This document shows positions 15,234 to 16,645 of a stretch of 16,645 nucleotides of DNA, piece by piece (position 1 is the first letter of the stretch; each line of letters opens with the position of its first letter). The notes beneath the pieces were generated by a model. That model saw nothing but the letters and a program-made list of their open reading frames with translations, made no database searches and was not told the DNA's origin. A program made the position numbers and the translations under genes. This DNA comes from Desulfuromusa sp. (GTDB lineage: Bacteria; Desulfobacterota; Desulfuromonadia; Desulfuromonadales; Geopsychrobacteraceae): positions 1-16,645 of the forward strand of contig JAOZLQ010000031.1 in NCBI GenBank assembly GCA_029934755.1. The letters run 5' to 3'.

Positions 15234-16645
15234 TCTGAAATGGAAAGAACTTCCGGTTGTTCAGCGTCGTTTTTTGTTTTATTCGACCGTGGCGGCTATG
15301 GTGTTCTTACTGTTGATATTACGTCTTTGGTATTTGCAAATCATCAGTTACGAAGATCTGCAGGAGCGATCTGTTCGTAATCGTACCCGGGTTTTGTCAC
15401 TGGATGCACCTCGAGGGCCGATCTTTGATCGTAACGGAGTATTGCTGGTTGATAATCGGCCTTCATTTAAGATTTCTGTCATGCGCCAGGAAGTTGAAAA
15501 TCCTTCCCTGTTATTTGAACGGTTAGCTCCTTTATTGGAGATTGAAGTTGCTGAGCTCGAGTCGCGCTGGCAGAAGGGGAAAAGATTTCCAATTTATCGC
15601 CCGGTTCCATTGGCAGAAGATGTCAGCCGTGAAATTATGGAGAGAGTGCAGGAACATAGTGTAGATTTGCCAGGGGTGTTGACTGAAGTACGACCAGTGA
15701 GAGACTACCTTGAACATGGATCCGCGGCACATTTGATTGGATATCTTGGTGAAATTACTAAGGACGAATTGCAGAGTGGTAATTTTGATCACTACCGTGG
15801 TGGCGATTTTATTGGCAAGACAGCTCTTGAAAGGACATTTGAACCTTATTTGCGGGGAGAAAAAGGGCAACGTTTGGTTGAGGTTGATGTTCAGGGAAAA
15901 CTGTTCCGGCAATTACAGGCAAAGCCTTCCCGTCCAGGTAACAAAGTCTATCTGACCCTTGACCGAGAGTTGCAACGTGCAGCTGATGAAGCTTTTGGCT
16001 CTCAATCTGGTGCTGCCATCGCTTTAGACGTCAAAACTGGAGAGATCCTGGCTATGGTCAGTCGTCCGACCTTTAATCCGGCTTTATTTGCCAAGGGGAT
16101 CGCTGGGGACGAGTGGCGGGTATTAGCGCAAGATCTTCGCCATCCACTACAGAATAAGGCTGTTTCTGGACAATATCCCCCAGGATCAACGTTTAAAATG
16201 ATTGTGGCTTTGGCCGCGTTGCGTGAAGGGATTACGGACACAAATCGAAGTATCGATTGTAAGGGTGATTTTGTTGTCGGTGGCTCGCGATATCGCTGCT
16301 GGAAGAAAAAAGGACATGGACCAACCGATCTGAAAAAAGCACTGCGGGAAAGTTGTGATGTCTGGTTTTATCAGGTTGGACTGGAACTGGGTATTGATAA
16401 GTTATCCGCAGCAGCCAAAGAGTTTGGATTGGGGGCTCCGGTTGGCTATCCCCTGCCGGGGGAGCGTTCAGGTATTATCCCTTCCCAGGAATGGAAACAT
16501 CAACGTTACAATAAGCCTTGGTACGCGGGTGAAACGGTTATCAGTTCAATTGGACAGGGTTTTGTCCTTGCTACACCAATACAATTAGTGGTGATGATGG
16601 CTGCTATAGCAAATGAGGGCAAGGTTTTGAAGCCCCAAGTTGTTC
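15223..16645 (+). CDS. mrdA: Penicillin-binding protein 2, peptidoglycan transpeptidase (3' end outside window)
   Basis: PBP2 is the transpeptidase that cross-links peptidoglycan during rod elongation, acting in the periplasm. The frame opens at ATG 15223 inside the end of mreD and stays open to the window edge, giving 474 residues of an expected 600 or more. One membrane segment lies at about 20-40. The dimerisation/pedestal region follows with VLSLDAPRGPIFDRNGVLL and a DYLEHGSAAHLIGYLG stretch. The transpeptidase domain has the active-site PPGSTFKM with Ser322 and Lys325, and the SxN-equivalent motif as Ser-Cys-Asp from residue 377, as is usual in PBP2. The third motif (KTG) would lie beyond the window. 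A weak ribosome-binding site (AGAG at 15211-15214) precedes it. rodA is the commonly expected next gene but cannot be seen. Confidence 0.96.
   Translation, partial: MGLDLKWKELPVVQRRFLFYSTVAAMVFLLLILRLWYLQIISYEDLQERSVRNRTRVLSLDAPRGPIFDRNGVLLVDNRPSFKISVMRQEVENPSLLFERLAPLLEIEVAELESRWQKGKRFPIYRPVPLAEDVSREIMERVQEHSVDLPGVLTEVRPVRDYLEHGSAAHLIGYLGEITKDELQSGNFDHYRGGDFIGKTALERTFEPYLRGEKGQRLVEVDVQGKLFRQLQAKPSRPGNKVYLTLDRELQRAADEAFGSQSGAAIALDVKTGEILAMVSRPTFNPALFAKGIAGDEWRVLAQDLRHPLQNKAVSGQYPPGSTFKMIVALAALREGITDTNRSIDCKGDFVVGGSRYRCWKKKGHGPTDLKKALRESCDVWFYQVGLELGIDKLSAAAKEFGLGAPVGYPLPGERSGIIPSQEWKHQRYNKPWYAGETVISSIGQGFVLATPIQLVVMMAAIANEGKVLKPQVV

Overview
The window (16,645 bp) looks like chromosomal DNA of a Gram-negative, probably anaerobic bacterium. 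The best guess is the Desulfuromonadales/Desulfobacterota, but this rests on gene content and protein flavour only: a selenocysteine-dependent SelD, a complete selA-selB-selD set, a long-type PurC, and a mreBCD-mrdA cluster divergent from a PpiD-like foldase. No rRNA, tRNA, mobile element or CRISPR array is visible. Gene density is high, and no gene-free stretch exceeds about 250 bp.

Region 1 (1-4627, + strand) is the selenocysteine (Sec) operon: the possible tail of an upstream gene, then selA (selenocysteine synthase), selB (Sec-specific elongation factor) and selD (selenophosphate synthetase). selD is itself a selenoprotein gene. Its reading frame starts at 3590, crosses an in-frame TGA at 3629-3631 that replaces the catalytic Cys, and carries a perfect 9-bp SECIS-type hairpin at 3656-3676. 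A gene caller that treats TGA as a stop would begin the gene near 3701 and lose the active site. selC (tRNA-Sec) is not in the window. The 142-bp selA-selB spacer has conspicuous inverted repeats.

Region 2 (4654-9560, - strand) is a three-gene operon read right to left from a good sigma70-like promoter (9531-9559): a membrane-anchored PAS / degenerate histidine-kinase / DEDDh exonuclease fusion (719 aa), a second stand-alone DEDDh exonuclease (232 aa), and an acetyl-CoA synthetase homologue (621 aa). The last has an intact full-length frame but has lost the P-loop glycines, the catalytic A10 lysine and the CoA-binding segment, so it is probably a pseudoenzyme. This is the least explained part of the window and may be a metabolite-responsive nuclease or nucleotide-signalling module.

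Region 3 (9604-12594, - strand) holds a periplasmic-facing PpiD/SurA-type foldase and purC, coupled by an ATGA stop/start overlap. A perfect 12-bp hairpin follows purC.

Region 4 (12617-16645, + strand) is the rod-shape cluster mreB, mreC, mreD and the start of mrdA (PBP2, cut by the window end). mreB is followed by a strong intrinsic terminator that separates it from the tightly overlapping mreC-mreD-mrdA genes, suggesting different expression of the MreB filament and its membrane partners.
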